From Spirochaetota bacterium (GTDB taxonomy: Bacteria; Spirochaetota; Spirochaetia; Treponematales; Treponemataceae), in the NCBI GenBank assembly GCA_023443865.1, contig JAEZST010000018.1, positions 283,842-347,841 of the forward strand: 64,000 bases of DNA, in the 5' to 3' direction. The notes beneath the pieces are model-generated. The model did not search any database and was not told the DNA's origin. It saw nothing but the letters and a program-made list of their open reading frames with translations. Positions within the stretch are counted from its first letter, which is position 1. Each line of letters opens with the position of its first letter. Positions 51,585 to 60,790 of this stretch are shown one piece after another. A program made the translations under genes and the position numbers.

Positions 51585-52549
51585 CGCGCCGTGAGCGGCC
51601 GTTCCCATTCCGTCGCGGCGTCTATAACGGCGCCGGCGACGTCTATCCCGCAGGCGCTTTCCAGTGCCTCAAAGCCGGGCGCCGCGTTGATCTCGCAGAG
51701 GGTGAGCCCCCCGTCGCCGGTATAAAGAAAATCGGCGGAGCCATATAGAAGGCCCGCTTCCCCGGCGAGGGCGAACGCCGCCCGCTCCCACTCCCCGGCC
51801 GGATCGGGCAAGCTCGCGCGGCGCATGAGGCCCCCTTCCGCGGCGTTTGAGACGAGTCCTCCCGCCGGGTTAATCCGGCAGGCCACGGCGACGATCCGGT
51901 TTCCCGAAAAAAAGACCCGCAGGTCACGACCCCGGGAAGCGGCGACGTATTCCTGCGCCAAGGCCCGCTCTCCCCGATCCTCGAGACCCTGAATCGCGGC
52001 GACCGCCTCTTCCCTGGTCGTTGCCAGGGTAACGCACCGTCCCCGGCTCCCGAAGCGCGGTTTTATCACGAGCGGATAGGCTAAGCCCTCGGGCGGATCC
52101 GCCGCCGGATTTCGGGCGTTCCAGACCGCCCCGTCGGCGGGAAAGGCCAGCGGGGTCGGAATGCCGAGCCTCCGGGCCAAATGGGCCGATTCCAGTTTAT
52201 CGTTGGCGATTCGGGTCGCCCGGGAACCGTTGACGCACGGAATTCCGGCCTTTTCGAGGGAGGCGATACGCGCGGGATCGGTCATGCCGCGGATAAGGCA
52301 GCGGACGGCGGAGGGGTCGCGAAACGGGGCGCGCGCCTCGTTTGACGGGGGACTATAGCCCGGAAGCGGCGCGGTCGTTGTATCGGAGGTGAGGCGCGCG
52401 AGATAGGCCGCGACGTCGCGGGCAAACAAAAACCGGAGCGGAATGCCCCGGTTTTCGCATATCCCGGCGATACGGACCGCCGGGCGAAATTGCGTAAAAT
52501 AGCCGTAGTCGTCGGTCGCGAGCTCCCAAACGACGAGAAGCGGCCTCAT
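51581..52549 (-). CDS. ATP-grasp ligase, RimK/glutathione synthase-like
   Basis: 322 residues from ATG 52549, which overlaps the stop of the upstream gene. ATP-grasp features: CVNGSRATRIANDKLESA (substrate-side), LVIKPRFGSRGRCV (ATP-binding lysine and glycine-rich loop), AQEYVAASRGRDLRVFF, and the metal-binding end ADFLYTGDGGLTLCEINAAPGFE (in part). RimK-like ligases join amino acids to carboxylates of proteins or metabolites. The sequence is not close enough to any named enzyme to assign a substrate. It is cotranslated with a 186-residue protein that could be a partner or a target. Confidence 0.88.
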   Translation of the reverse strand: MRPLLVVWELATDDYGYFTQFRPAVRIAGICENRGIPLRFLFARDVAAYLARLTSDTTTAPLPGYSPPSNEARAPFRDPSAVRCLIRGMTDPARIASLEKAGIPCVNGSRATRIANDKLESAHLARRLGIPTPLAFPADGAVWNARNPAADPPEGLAYPLVIKPRFGSRGRCVTLATTREEAVAAIQGLEDRGERALAQEYVAASRGRDLRVFFSGNRIVAVACRINPAGGLVSNAAEGGLMRRASLPDPAGEWERAAFALAGEAGLLYGSADFLYTGDGGLTLCEINAAPGFEALESACGIDVAGAVIDAATEWERPLTAR

Positions 52550-53106
52550 TCCTGGTCTTTGGGCCAGGTAAGGGTCTTTGAGCACAGCTCGGCGATGGCT
52601 TTGGCGGCCTTGGCCGCGTCAACCTGGGTAATGCCCGCTTCCTGGCTGAGCGTCTTGGAGAAAAACAGTTCCATGGACTGGAATACGTCGGGACGGGAAT
52701 AGAAGAGAAACGCGAAGTTCATGCCCTCGGGCCGAACGATGGTGAAGGCGGAAATGGCCTGCTGGGGTTCCTTGTTGAAGTAAATCCGCGACTGGTTCTT
52801 TGCCGTGATCAGATTCGCCTCGCTGAAGCGCAGGGGAACCAGAAAATCCTGTGGCCTGCAATAGGGTTCGATCATCTTTTGCGGGTACGACGGCGGTTCA
52901 ACGAGCACGTACATCTTCTTCCCGTTGGTCTGGAAGGTTATGCCGTTGCCGGCCGCGTAAATGTCTTTCACGGCTGAATACGAAACGACCTCGTAGATGC
53001 TGTAGGTTGATTCGGGTTTGAAAAACGACGAAACGATATAGCCTTCATCCAGCGGCATCTTGTTTTGGGTGTAAGCCTCGAATAGATCCATAGCCTTGAG
53101 CGACAT
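52546..53106 (-). CDS. Conserved protein of unknown function next to ATP-grasp ligase
   Basis: 186 residues, ATG with AGGAGG at a short distance. No signal peptide or membrane segment. It is a soluble alpha/beta sequence with several tyrosines and aromatic residues (SSFFKPESTYSIYEVVSY, MNFAFLFYSRPDVF), ending in an acidic tail, WPKDQE. I do not recognise it. It overlaps the ATP-grasp gene (ATGA), so both proteins are made in a fixed ratio. Confidence 0.75.
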   Translation of the reverse strand: MSLKAMDLFEAYTQNKMPLDEGYIVSSFFKPESTYSIYEVVSYSAVKDIYAAGNGITFQTNGKKMYVLVEPPSYPQKMIEPYCRPQDFLVPLRFSEANLITAKNQSRIYFNKEPQQAISAFTIVRPEGMNFAFLFYSRPDVFQSMELFFSKTLSQEAGITQVDAAKAAKAIAELCSKTLTWPKDQE

Positions 53107-53192
53107 GCGGGCCTCCTGTCAATTCAGTATAGGGGATTATCGGCGACAACGCAACCGATTGACGAAGGACCGATGGCGGTATATAGTTTTGA

Positions 53193-53228
53193 TATGACCA
53201 AGAAGACTAAAATAGTCAAACGGTCATA
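53193..53228. promoter_or_regulatory. Nested palindromes: likely TetR operator
   Basis: Outer arms TATGACC (53193-53199) and GGTCATA (53222-53228) enclose inner arms GACTA (53205-53209) and TAGTC (53213-53217), centres within half a base. A TAAAAT -10-like element lies inside. It ends 20 bp before the ATG of the TetR gene; autoregulation is the obvious reading. Confidence 0.75.
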
Positions 53229-53248
53229 GATGTGCCAAGGAGGCGAGG

Positions 53249-53866
53249 ATGGCGCGGGCATTTTCCGGGGGCGAGCGCGATCGGATAGACGGAAAACTGC
53301 GGGAGGAAGCGGCGCGTCGCTTCGGTTCCGGCGGGTGCCGCAAAACGACCGTGGACGAATTGGCCCAGGCGGCGGGAATTTCCAAGGGGGCGTTTTACCT
53401 CTTTTATCCCTCGAAAGAGGCGCTCTTTTATCGAGTCCTCATGGATTACCACGCGCGCGTCCGCACTACCCTCATCGAACGGATAGACGCCGCCGCGGCC
53501 GGTCCCGAAGGGCTTCGCCCGAGCGATATCGCCGACGCCCTGGTTTTGGCGTTCCGCGAGGTGGAATCTTCCTTTTTACCCGCCTCGTTGGCCGACGGCG
53601 AGCTGGAATACCTCTCCTCGCGGCTGGACGAGGCCGTTCTCGCGTCGCATCAAGCCGATGACGGGGACATGGTTTCCGCGGTTTTCACGCGCCTTCCGGG
53701 CCTCGGCGAGACTGACATGGCGTTTTGGGGCGCCATGCTTCGCGGCATTTTTACCCTGACCCTCCATCGGCGGGAAATCGGGGAACCCTACTACGGCCGG
53801 GTGGTGGAAACCATGATCCGGCAGACGGTCGCCGCCATGACGGCACCAAAGGATGGCTCCTTATGA
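53249..53866 (+). CDS. TetR-family repressor
   Basis: 205 residues, ATG with AAGGAGG at 7 nt. The N-terminal HTH (about residues 10-55) reads KTTVDELAQAAGISKGAFYLFYPSK in conserved parts, typical of TetR. The helical ligand domain is individual, as usual. The gene lies directly upstream of an ATP-binding subunit and two permeases, all joined by ATGA overlaps, and an excellent operator candidate precedes it. It probably represses the whole exporter operon and releases it upon binding the exported compound. Confidence 0.92.
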   Translation: MARAFSGGERDRIDGKLREEAARRFGSGGCRKTTVDELAQAAGISKGAFYLFYPSKEALFYRVLMDYHARVRTTLIERIDAAAAGPEGLRPSDIADALVLAFREVESSFLPASLADGELEYLSSRLDEAVLASHQADDGDMVSAVFTRLPGLGETDMAFWGAMLRGIFTLTLHRREIGEPYYGRVVETMIRQTVAAMTAPKDGSL

Positions 53867-54726
53867 TCGAGGTTCGCGACGTATCGTTCAGCTATACCGC
53901 GTCTCCCTTTATTCGGGACGTATCGTTTTCCGTGGCCTCCGGGGAAATTTTCGGCTTTCTCGGCCCTTCCGGCGCGGGTAAGAGCACCTTGCAAAAGATC
54001 ATGACCGGGCTTCTTCCGGGCTATAAGGGAACGGTAACCGTAGCGGGACGCGACGTTCGCCGGCGGGACCGCTCCTTTTACGAGCGTATCGGGGTGGATT
54101 TCGAGTACCCGACGCTCTATGAAAAGCTGACGGCCCGGGAAAACCTCGAGTTTTTCGCCTCCCTTTATGAGCGACGGGGCCGAAGCGCGGACGAGCTTCT
54201 ATCGATGGTCGGCCTTTCCCAGGACGGCTACAAAAAGGTGGGTGCCTTCTCGAAGGGCATGAAAAGCCGGCTAAATTTCGCCAAAGCCCTGGCTCACCGT
54301 CCCGACGTCCTTTTCCTGGACGAGCCGACTTCCGGGCTCGATCCCGCCAACGCCCGGGACATGAAAGCCCTGATTCGGGCCGAGCGCGACGCGGGCCGAG
54401 CGGTGATCCTCACCACCCACAACATGCACGACGCCGCAGAGCTCTGCGACCGGGTCGCCTTCATCGTGGACGGTACGGTTCGGGCACTCGATACCCCGCG
54501 GAACCTCGCCATGAGCCGGGGCGCGGCGCGTATCCGCTACAGTTGGCTCTCCCCCGATCCCGCCGGCGCGTTGCGGGAAGAAACCGCGGAGATTAACCGC
54601 GACGCGACGGGGACGGACGAGACCTTCCTTTCCCTCGCGAGGGAAGGCCGGCTCCTTTCCGTCCATAGCCTGGAACCGACGCTGGAGGATATCTTCATCG
54701 ACGTTACGGGAAGGGGGCTCTCATGA
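53863..54726 (+). CDS. ABC exporter, ATP-binding subunit
   Basis: 287 residues from ATG 53863 (overlaps TetR stop). Walker A GPSGAGKST, signature FSKGMKSR, Walker B LFLDEPTSGLDP, H-loop LTTHNMHD. The signature has F-S-K-G-M in place of LSGGQ, as in drug- or antibiotic-exporting DRA-type subunits. The C-terminal 70 residues (RIRYSWLSPDPAGA, SLEPTLEDIFIDV) are usual for this group. Together with the two permeases, it resembles the fluoroquinolone-export system Rv2688c-Rv2686c of Mycobacterium by gene order and annotation memory. Confidence 0.93.
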   Translation: MIEVRDVSFSYTASPFIRDVSFSVASGEIFGFLGPSGAGKSTLQKIMTGLLPGYKGTVTVAGRDVRRRDRSFYERIGVDFEYPTLYEKLTARENLEFFASLYERRGRSADELLSMVGLSQDGYKKVGAFSKGMKSRLNFAKALAHRPDVLFLDEPTSGLDPANARDMKALIRAERDAGRAVILTTHNMHDAAELCDRVAFIVDGTVRALDTPRNLAMSRGAARIRYSWLSPDPAGALREETAEINRDATGTDETFLSLAREGRLLSVHSLEPTLEDIFIDVTGRGLS

Positions 54727-55424
54727 GACGCTTTTTGTCCTTGCTCAGCTCCGACATCCGCTTTCAGCTGCGGTACGGCTTTTATGGCGTGTACGCGATT
54801 CTCACCCTGGCGTACGCCGCCGCCGTGCGCCTTGCGCCCCCCGCGTGGCGGTCCGCGGTCCGGGCCTTGACCGTATACTCCGATCCGGCGGCGCTGGGTT
54901 TTTTCTTCATCGGAGCGATCGTGCTTTTCGAAAAGGGCGAGCGGGTCGTGAGCGCGCTCGCGGTATCGCCCGCGAGTGCCGACGAATACGCCCTTTCCAA
55001 GCTTCTTTCCCTCGGCTTGATTTCCCTTGCCTCCGCGTCGGTCATTACGGTGGCCGGCGGCGGCGTTCTTTCCTTTTCATTCGCGGCCGGCGCCTTCGTC
55101 GGCTCCTGCCTGTTTACCGCCCTCGGTCTCGCCGTGGCCGCTACCGCCCCCTCGGTGAACGCTTTTTTCGTGCGGAGCGTCCCCCTGGGGGCCTTCGTCT
55201 TTGCCCTCGGGCCGTTGACGCGGTTTAGCCTGTTGCCCGAATGGCTTTCGTGGAACCCGGGCTCGCTCATCCTTTTCCTTCTGGAACCCCAATCTCCGGC
55301 CCGGCCCCTCGCGTTGCCGGTCCTTCTCGCCTGGTTCGTACCCGCCTGCATCGTCGCGATCCGGCGCGCGGATCGGCTATTCGCCGCCGAGGCCCTCGAT
55401 GACCGACAGGGAGGCATCGCATGA
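54723..55424 (+). CDS. ABC-2 type exporter permease (first)
   Basis: 233 residues, about six hydrophobic helices (YGVYAILTLAYAAAV, LGFFFIGAIVLF, then four more). No signal peptide. EKGERVVSALAVSPAS in the loop after helix 2 is characteristic for ABC-2 permeases of the fluoroquinolone-export type. It overlaps both neighbours by 4 bp, so a heterodimer with the next permease is expected in the inner membrane. Confidence 0.88.
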   Translation: MRRFLSLLSSDIRFQLRYGFYGVYAILTLAYAAAVRLAPPAWRSAVRALTVYSDPAALGFFFIGAIVLFEKGERVVSALAVSPASADEYALSKLLSLGLISLASASVITVAGGGVLSFSFAAGAFVGSCLFTALGLAVAATAPSVNAFFVRSVPLGAFVFALGPLTRFSLLPEWLSWNPGSLILFLLEPQSPARPLALPVLLAWFVPACIVAIRRADRLFAAEALDDRQGGIA

Positions 55425-56140
55425 CCCTTCGCCTGCTGCGCCGTTCGCTCGGCCGCCTCGTTTCGGAGATTTCTTCCGACGCCATGCTCGCCCTCTGTTT
55501 CGTCGCGCCTTTCCTCGCGGGAGCGGCTTTCCGCCTTGCCCTTCCGCTGGCCAATCGCCTCGTCGCGGAACGCTTTGGCCTACCCGAATCGGTCAGTCCC
55601 TTTTATCCCCTCGCGGACCTGTTTGTCGGTTTTCTGACGGGGTATATGGTGTCGTTCGCCTCGGCCATGGTCATGCTGGAGGAGCGCGACAACGGAACCG
55701 CCTCCTATTTGGCGGTTACGCCCCTGGGCCGGACCGGGTACCTTTTTTCGCGGCTTATCGTGCCCCTGGCGGCCACGGTTCCGCTCACATCGTTGGTACT
55801 GGCCCTTTTCCGTACCTCGGCCCTTTCCTTGCCCGCATTGATCGTCGTCTCCGTCGCGTCGGTCCCGGTCTCGCTTTGCGTGGCCCTCTTCGTGGTTTCC
55901 TTTTCGGGAAACCGGGTTGAAGGGCTTGCCTTGGGAAAGCTGGCGGGCCTCATTTTAGCGTCTCTCGCGGTTCCCTTCGCGGTGAAAGACCCCATCGCCT
56001 ACGCCGCTGGCGTCTTTCCCGCCTTCTGGGTATCCGACTTTATCGTTCGCGGGTCATGGCTGTCCGTCGCGGCCTTCGCTGCCTGTTCCGCCGCATGGCT
56101 CGTTCCCTTGTGGGCCCGCTTTACTCGGTCAAGGCTATGA
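55421..56140 (+). CDS. ABC-2 type exporter permease (second)
   Basis: 239 residues, about six transmembrane helices. The cytoplasmic loop EERDNGTASYLAVTPLGRTG is the counterpart of the loop in the first permease and typical for ABC-2 exporters. Last gene of the TetR operon. Its end overlaps the convergent diguanylate cyclase gene by 20 bp, and there is no terminator between them, so convergent transcription may interfere. Confidence 0.88.
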   Translation: MTLRLLRRSLGRLVSEISSDAMLALCFVAPFLAGAAFRLALPLANRLVAERFGLPESVSPFYPLADLFVGFLTGYMVSFASAMVMLEERDNGTASYLAVTPLGRTGYLFSRLIVPLAATVPLTSLVLALFRTSALSLPALIVVSVASVPVSLCVALFVVSFSGNRVEGLALGKLAGLILASLAVPFAVKDPIAYAAGVFPAFWVSDFIVRGSWLSVAAFAACSAAWLVPLWARFTRSRL

Positions 56141-57575
56141 CCCGGTTTCTGCCCTCCGCCTTCGCGCGGTACAGGGCGTCGTCGGTCCGCTTGTAAAGGT
56201 CGGTCAGGGATTCTTCCGGCCCCTTCCACGCGACGGCCCCAATGCTGACGCTGGCGTTCCAGCCCGCCACGCGAATCGTCGTTACCCGTTCCCTGATCCG
56301 CTCCGCCACCGCGATCGCGTGCGCGAGGTCCACGTCAGAGAGGATCAGGGCGAATTCCTCGCCGCCGACCCGCCCGGATATGTCCGAGCCCCTTATTCCC
56401 GCGTCGATAATCGACGCTATGCGCTTGAGGACGGCGTCACCCTCCGGGTGGCCGCAGGAATCGTTCAAAACCTTGAAATGGTCGATATCGAGGATCATGA
56501 AAACCAGCGGAACCCGGTATCGCTGGGCCCGGTCAAGCTCGTCCCCGAAGCGCTCGAAAAAATAGCCCCGGTTTTTCAGGCCCGTCAGGGTATCGTAACG
56601 CGCCGCGGTTTGCAGCTTCTTCTGTATATCGTTATTTCGTTTCTGCGCCGCGATCATCCGAAACGACAGGAAGGCATAAAGGACGATCATCGCGGCGGCC
56701 ACGGCGGCCTTAATCGAAAGTGAGGCAAGCCACTTGTTGCGCACCGCAGGCCAGCTTTCGCTTATCACGATGCCCAGGGTAAAATCGTTAAGGGCCTGGT
56801 AGGTGGCCAGGCGCCGGTTCCGTTCCGGATTGTAAATATCCACGATACCGACCTCCCCCGACCGAGCCCGCGCCTCGAATTTGGTTCCGACCAGCAGGGA
56901 ATCGTAGGGAGCGCGGTAAATCAGGGTCTTGTCGGACCGGAGTATCCCCACCGAGAATTCCGGCAATACCTCGCTTGGCGCCAAGACCTCTTCCAGAACC
57001 TCGAACTCAATGGCCCCCAGGAGCAGGAATATCCCGAAATTATTGTTTCGAACCCGATAGGTGATCGGTATGCCCCACTTTCCCGTTACCCGGCTCTCTA
57101 CGGGATTCGCGAAATAGAGCGAGTCCGGCCTGAGTTTTTTCGATTCGAGGTAATATTCCCGATCCGATATGTCGGCGCGGGGTTCCTTCGACGTGGCGGG
57201 CAAATAATATATTCCCCCCGCGTCGGTTACCATTCGTATATCGATGCGCCTGCCCGTTTGGGAGCGGTAAATATCCACCAGCCGTATAAACTCCGGGTCC
57301 ATTCGCGGATCCCTGTCGGGATTATCGTGAATCCATTGGTCGAGAAAACGCATGGTTACGAGCATATTGTTGACCAGGCTTTCGAAGCGGGCCGCGGAGG
57401 TTGTGGCGATGAGCCTGAGCCGCTCGTTCTCGGCGTTGCGGTTTCTCGAGTAATCCGCGGAAAGGTAAAGGGCGAATATGATCACCAGGAGCACGATGCC
57501 CAACGTAGCTAAGGTATAATTGGTGCGTATGAGGTTTCGATACGATTCCCGTTCGGTGGAGCGCGCTCTCGGCAT
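56121..57575 (-). CDS. Membrane diguanylate cyclase with dCache sensor
   Basis: 484 residues. TM1 (about 20-40), a periplasmic dCache_1-like region (about 45-270) with FLDQWIHDNPDRDPRM and ISDREYYLESKK, TM2 (about 285-305), and a GGDEF domain with active GRVGGEEF and I-site RGSD placed exactly five residues before GGEEF. It should synthesise c-di-GMP under product inhibition. The promoter lies directly upstream and the mRNA is probably leaderless (see 57576-57610). It is divergent from the propeller-cyclase gene. Confidence 0.93.
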   Translation of the reverse strand: MPRARSTERESYRNLIRTNYTLATLGIVLLVIIFALYLSADYSRNRNAENERLRLIATTSAARFESLVNNMLVTMRFLDQWIHDNPDRDPRMDPEFIRLVDIYRSQTGRRIDIRMVTDAGGIYYLPATSKEPRADISDREYYLESKKLRPDSLYFANPVESRVTGKWGIPITYRVRNNNFGIFLLLGAIEFEVLEEVLAPSEVLPEFSVGILRSDKTLIYRAPYDSLLVGTKFEARARSGEVGIVDIYNPERNRRLATYQALNDFTLGIVISESWPAVRNKWLASLSIKAAVAAAMIVLYAFLSFRMIAAQKRNNDIQKKLQTAARYDTLTGLKNRGYFFERFGDELDRAQRYRVPLVFMILDIDHFKVLNDSCGHPEGDAVLKRIASIIDAGIRGSDISGRVGGEEFALILSDVDLAHAIAVAERIRERVTTIRVAGWNASVSIGAVAWKGPEESLTDLYKRTDDALYRAKAEGRNRVIALTE

Positions 57576-57610
57576 AGCTTAATCATAGGTTATGCCGGAA
57601 AGCCGGGCAA
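57576..57610 (-). promoter_or_regulatory. Promoter with -10 six bases from the start codon
   Basis: Minus strand: TTGCCC (57610-57605), 17-bp spacer, TATGAT (57587-57582), then six bases and ATG 57575. The geometry is the same as at the SplB-like gene (9728-9762). Confidence 0.7.
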
Positions 57611-57672
57611 GTGTCCGGGAGAAACGCGTTTTTCGCTGGCTTAGCGTCGTGGAATACTATATAGTGTTTTTT

Positions 57673-60600
57673 ATGAAGCCGAATGCCCGTTCCTTTTTGT
57701 CGATTCCCCTCACGGTAATGCTCTTCCTTTCTTCCGCCGCGATAGCCCTAGAGACCGGCATGGCGCCCGAGCGGATGATCATGGACCATTGGGACGACCT
57801 GACGGGACTGCCCTCCAATAACGTGTTGGACGTTCTGCAGGACGGCGCGGGCTATATGTGGCTCGCCAGTTACGACGGGCTCATTCGGTTCGACGGAAAG
57901 AACTTTATTGTCTACAACAAGGCGAGCGGGGACGGTTTTTCGTCCAACTCGGCCCGTTCCCTCGCGGAAGGCCCCGACGGAACCGTATGGATCGGCACGA
58001 ATACCGATGGCCTTTTCGCCTATCGGAACGGTAGCTTCGAGACGTACGGAACCGAATCGGGCTTACCCGACCTTTCCATCCGAGCCCTCGGTTTTGACCG
58101 TTCGGGTACGCTCTGGGTGGGAACCGCCGGCGGGCTCGCGGTTTTCGGCAGCGACGGCCGCTTTGCCCCCGCCGGCTCTCCCGAGGGCATTTCCACCTTT
58201 CTCCAGCCCCTGAGCGACGGCTCGCTTCTGTCTGGGACCAATCGCAACGGGCTTATTTTGTCCAACGCGGACAGCATAGCCCTGTGGAACCCGACCGGAC
58301 TGGAAGACTTCACCAATAGGTCCTTCACCGCCGCGTTCGAGGACGGCGAAGGCCGGCTTTGGCTCGGAACCGCCATGGGCGATATCTTCGTTATCAAAAA
58401 GAACGTTCTCGTTCGCCGGTTCGAATTGCCGGAACTGAAGGGCGGTACCATTAAGGATTTCGTGGTGGACGGCGAGGGCACCGTCTGGATAGCCACGGAT
58501 AAGGGCCTCGCCTACGGCGATCTGACCGGTTTCCGGCTCTTTTCCGAGGCCAACGGCTTGCCCAACAATAGCGTGACCGCCCTGTGGCTCGATCGGGAAA
58601 AAAGCCTGTGGGTGTGTACGGAGCGGGGCGGCCTCGTGAAATTTTCCTCGGGAAAGTTTCTCAATATCACCACCAGGGAAGGCCTGAAGGGCAATGCCGT
58701 GAACTCCGTGGTGGAAGACCGGTACGGCAGCGTTTGGGTCGGTTCGGATCAGGGACTCACCTTTTTGCCCTCGGTCGAGGATCCGTACGGCGTATCGACC
58801 GGGCGAACCGCAGCCGTGGAAGCGGTGCTCGCCGATATCGGGGGCTCCCGGGTTCGGCAAATCAGGCTCGATTCCCGGGGTCAGTTGTGGTTTTCTACCT
58901 ATTCCAATTTCGGACTTTACCGCTTTGACGGGGCGACGGGAAAGAGCGTTTCGGCCGAGAAAAACCTGCCGGTAAACCGCTTCCGGCTTTCCCTGGAAGA
59001 TTCCCGCGGGCGAATATGGGGCGGAACCTCCGCCGGTTTATGCCTATTGGACGAGGGGCGGATCTATACCCGGGCCGACGGCCTTCGGAACGAGTTTATC
59101 CTGGGGCTATTCGAGGATTCCCAAAAGCGGTTGTGGATAGGCCTTGACGGCGGCGGACTCGCACGGCTCGAAGACGACGGTACTTTCAGTTCGTGGACCG
59201 TGGAGGACGGACTTGCGGGGAACGTGGTCTTTCGCGTATTCGAGGATAGCGAAAGGCGCCTTTGGGTTTGCACTTCCGACGGGCTTTCGCTCGTGAATCC
59301 CGACGGCCGTTTCACGACCTTTCGCGCCACCGACGGGCTTCTTTCGGACAGCGTGTACGAACTCCTGCAGGACCCGAAATCGGGCGATTTTTGGCTTATA
59401 ACGAGCAGGGGCATAGCCGTATTCAGCCCCGAGCTGCTCGTGAATTTAAAACCCGGCGCGCTCTTAAACAAAAACCGCGTGAGGGTACTCAATCGGCTCG
59501 ATGGCCTGGCGGGTCAGCCCGCGGCGAACTCATGGGCCTTCATTAGCCCGTCCGGTGTCTTTTTCCTTCCGACCATCAGCGGGCTTTCGGTTTATAATCC
59601 CAAATCGGTCGCGATTAATCCCACGCCGCCGCCGGTGTACGTGGAACAGGTAACCGTCGACGGCTACTCCACCGACGTTCCCGCGGGAAAGGAAATAGAA
59701 GTGAACGTTCCGGCCGGAACGCGGCGGGTCAGTATCGGCTTTACCGCCCTGAGTTTCGTGATTCCCCAAAAGGTGGGCTTCAGTTACGCCTTGGAGGGGT
59801 ATGACCGCGTGCCGATAACGACCTACGGCGAGCGAAGCGCCGTCTACACGAACCTGCCCCCCGGGAAGTACCGTTTCCACGTAACTGCGTGGAACAACGA
59901 CGGCGTCGCGAATCCGCTCGGCGCCTGGGTAACGCTCCGCGTTCGCCCCCGCTTTTGGCAAACCATACCCTTCATGTTCCTGGTGGCGGCCTGTTTGCTC
60001 GCATTCGGCTATCTGGCGACTCTTGCGCGGCTGAGGGCCATAACCCGGCGCAAGGAACGGCTTGAAAAACTCGTTAGCCTGCGTACCTCGGACCTCTTGA
60101 AAGAACGCGAACGGAGCGAATCCCTCTTGCTGAACGTCCTGCCGCCCCACGTTGCCGCCGAGCTAAAAAACAACGGCAAGGCCGAGCCCCGGGTTCATCC
60201 GGGGGTTACGGTGTACGTGGCGGACATCGTGGGCTTTACGGAAAAAAGCGCCGCGCTGTCGCCCGCGGCCACCATCGACGCCTTAAACACCATATTCGGC
60301 GCCTTCGACGAAATCATGGACCGCCACGGCTGCGAGCGAATTAAGACCGTAGGAGACGCGTATATAGCCGTAGCCCGGCTGACTCCCTGCGAGAATTGCG
60401 CGGGAACCGCCGACGACGCGGCTCGCCTCGCGTCCGCGGCGCTGGAAACCCTTACGTGGCTCGCCTCGTACCGCGAAGTAACCACCGTGCCGTGGGAAAT
60501 TCGGATCGGCATGCATACGGGCCCCGTGGTAGGCGGCGTGGTCGGGATTAAGAAATATATCTTTGACGTGTTCGGCGATACGGTAAATATCGCCTTCAGG

Positions 60601-60750
60601 CTGCAGGGCATATCCTCCCCGGGCGAAATAACCCTTTCCCGGGAAACCGCCGAACTGCTGGAAGGCCGGTTCACTCTGGCGTCCAAGGGCAGGGAAGAGA
60701 TCAAGGGCAAGGGCGAAATGGAGCTCTTGTCCCTTCAGGGCCAGCGATAA
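57673..60750 (+). CDS. Periplasmic beta-propeller sensor fused to class III adenylate cyclase
   Basis: 1025 residues from ATG 57673, directly followed by a signal peptide (FLSIPLTVMLFLSSAAIA). At least 13 repeats of the Reg_prop type (VWIGTNTDGLFAYRNG, LWVGTAGGLAVFG, LWVCTERGGLVKF and others) suggest two seven-bladed propellers; then a Y_Y_Y domain (about 690-760), one TM helix (about 780-800), a coiled coil with LLNVLPPHVAAELK, and a class III cyclase domain. Catalytic residues are intact: metal Asp in VADIVGFT and VGDAYIAV, adenine-selecting Lys (IKTVGD) and Asp (IFDVFGD), Asn/Arg in VNIAFRL. So the product should be cAMP. Reg_prop/Y_Y_Y is normally joined to histidine kinases, GGDEF or HTH domains. 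An in-frame ATG at 57592 would remove the signal peptide from the N-terminus. Confidence 0.93.
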   Translation: MKPNARSFLSIPLTVMLFLSSAAIALETGMAPERMIMDHWDDLTGLPSNNVLDVLQDGAGYMWLASYDGLIRFDGKNFIVYNKASGDGFSSNSARSLAEGPDGTVWIGTNTDGLFAYRNGSFETYGTESGLPDLSIRALGFDRSGTLWVGTAGGLAVFGSDGRFAPAGSPEGISTFLQPLSDGSLLSGTNRNGLILSNADSIALWNPTGLEDFTNRSFTAAFEDGEGRLWLGTAMGDIFVIKKNVLVRRFELPELKGGTIKDFVVDGEGTVWIATDKGLAYGDLTGFRLFSEANGLPNNSVTALWLDREKSLWVCTERGGLVKFSSGKFLNITTREGLKGNAVNSVVEDRYGSVWVGSDQGLTFLPSVEDPYGVSTGRTAAVEAVLADIGGSRVRQIRLDSRGQLWFSTYSNFGLYRFDGATGKSVSAEKNLPVNRFRLSLEDSRGRIWGGTSAGLCLLDEGRIYTRADGLRNEFILGLFEDSQKRLWIGLDGGGLARLEDDGTFSSWTVEDGLAGNVVFRVFEDSERRLWVCTSDGLSLVNPDGRFTTFRATDGLLSDSVYELLQDPKSGDFWLITSRGIAVFSPELLVNLKPGALLNKNRVRVLNRLDGLAGQPAANSWAFISPSGVFFLPTISGLSVYNPKSVAINPTPPPVYVEQVTVDGYSTDVPAGKEIEVNVPAGTRRVSIGFTALSFVIPQKVGFSYALEGYDRVPITTYGERSAVYTNLPPGKYRFHVTAWNNDGVANPLGAWVTLRVRPRFWQTIPFMFLVAACLLAFGYLATLARLRAITRRKERLEKLVSLRTSDLLKERERSESLLLNVLPPHVAAELKNNGKAEPRVHPGVTVYVADIVGFTEKSAALSPAATIDALNTIFGAFDEIMDRHGCERIKTVGDAYIAVARLTPCENCAGTADDAARLASAALETLTWLASYREVTTVPWEIRIGMHTGPVVGGVVGIKKYIFDVFGDTVNIAFRLQGISSPGEITLSRETAELLEGRFTLASKGREEIKGKGEMELLSLQGQR

Positions 60751-60790
60751 AGGTGCGCGTCGGATTGTTTTCAATCAGCCAGAAGTGCAT

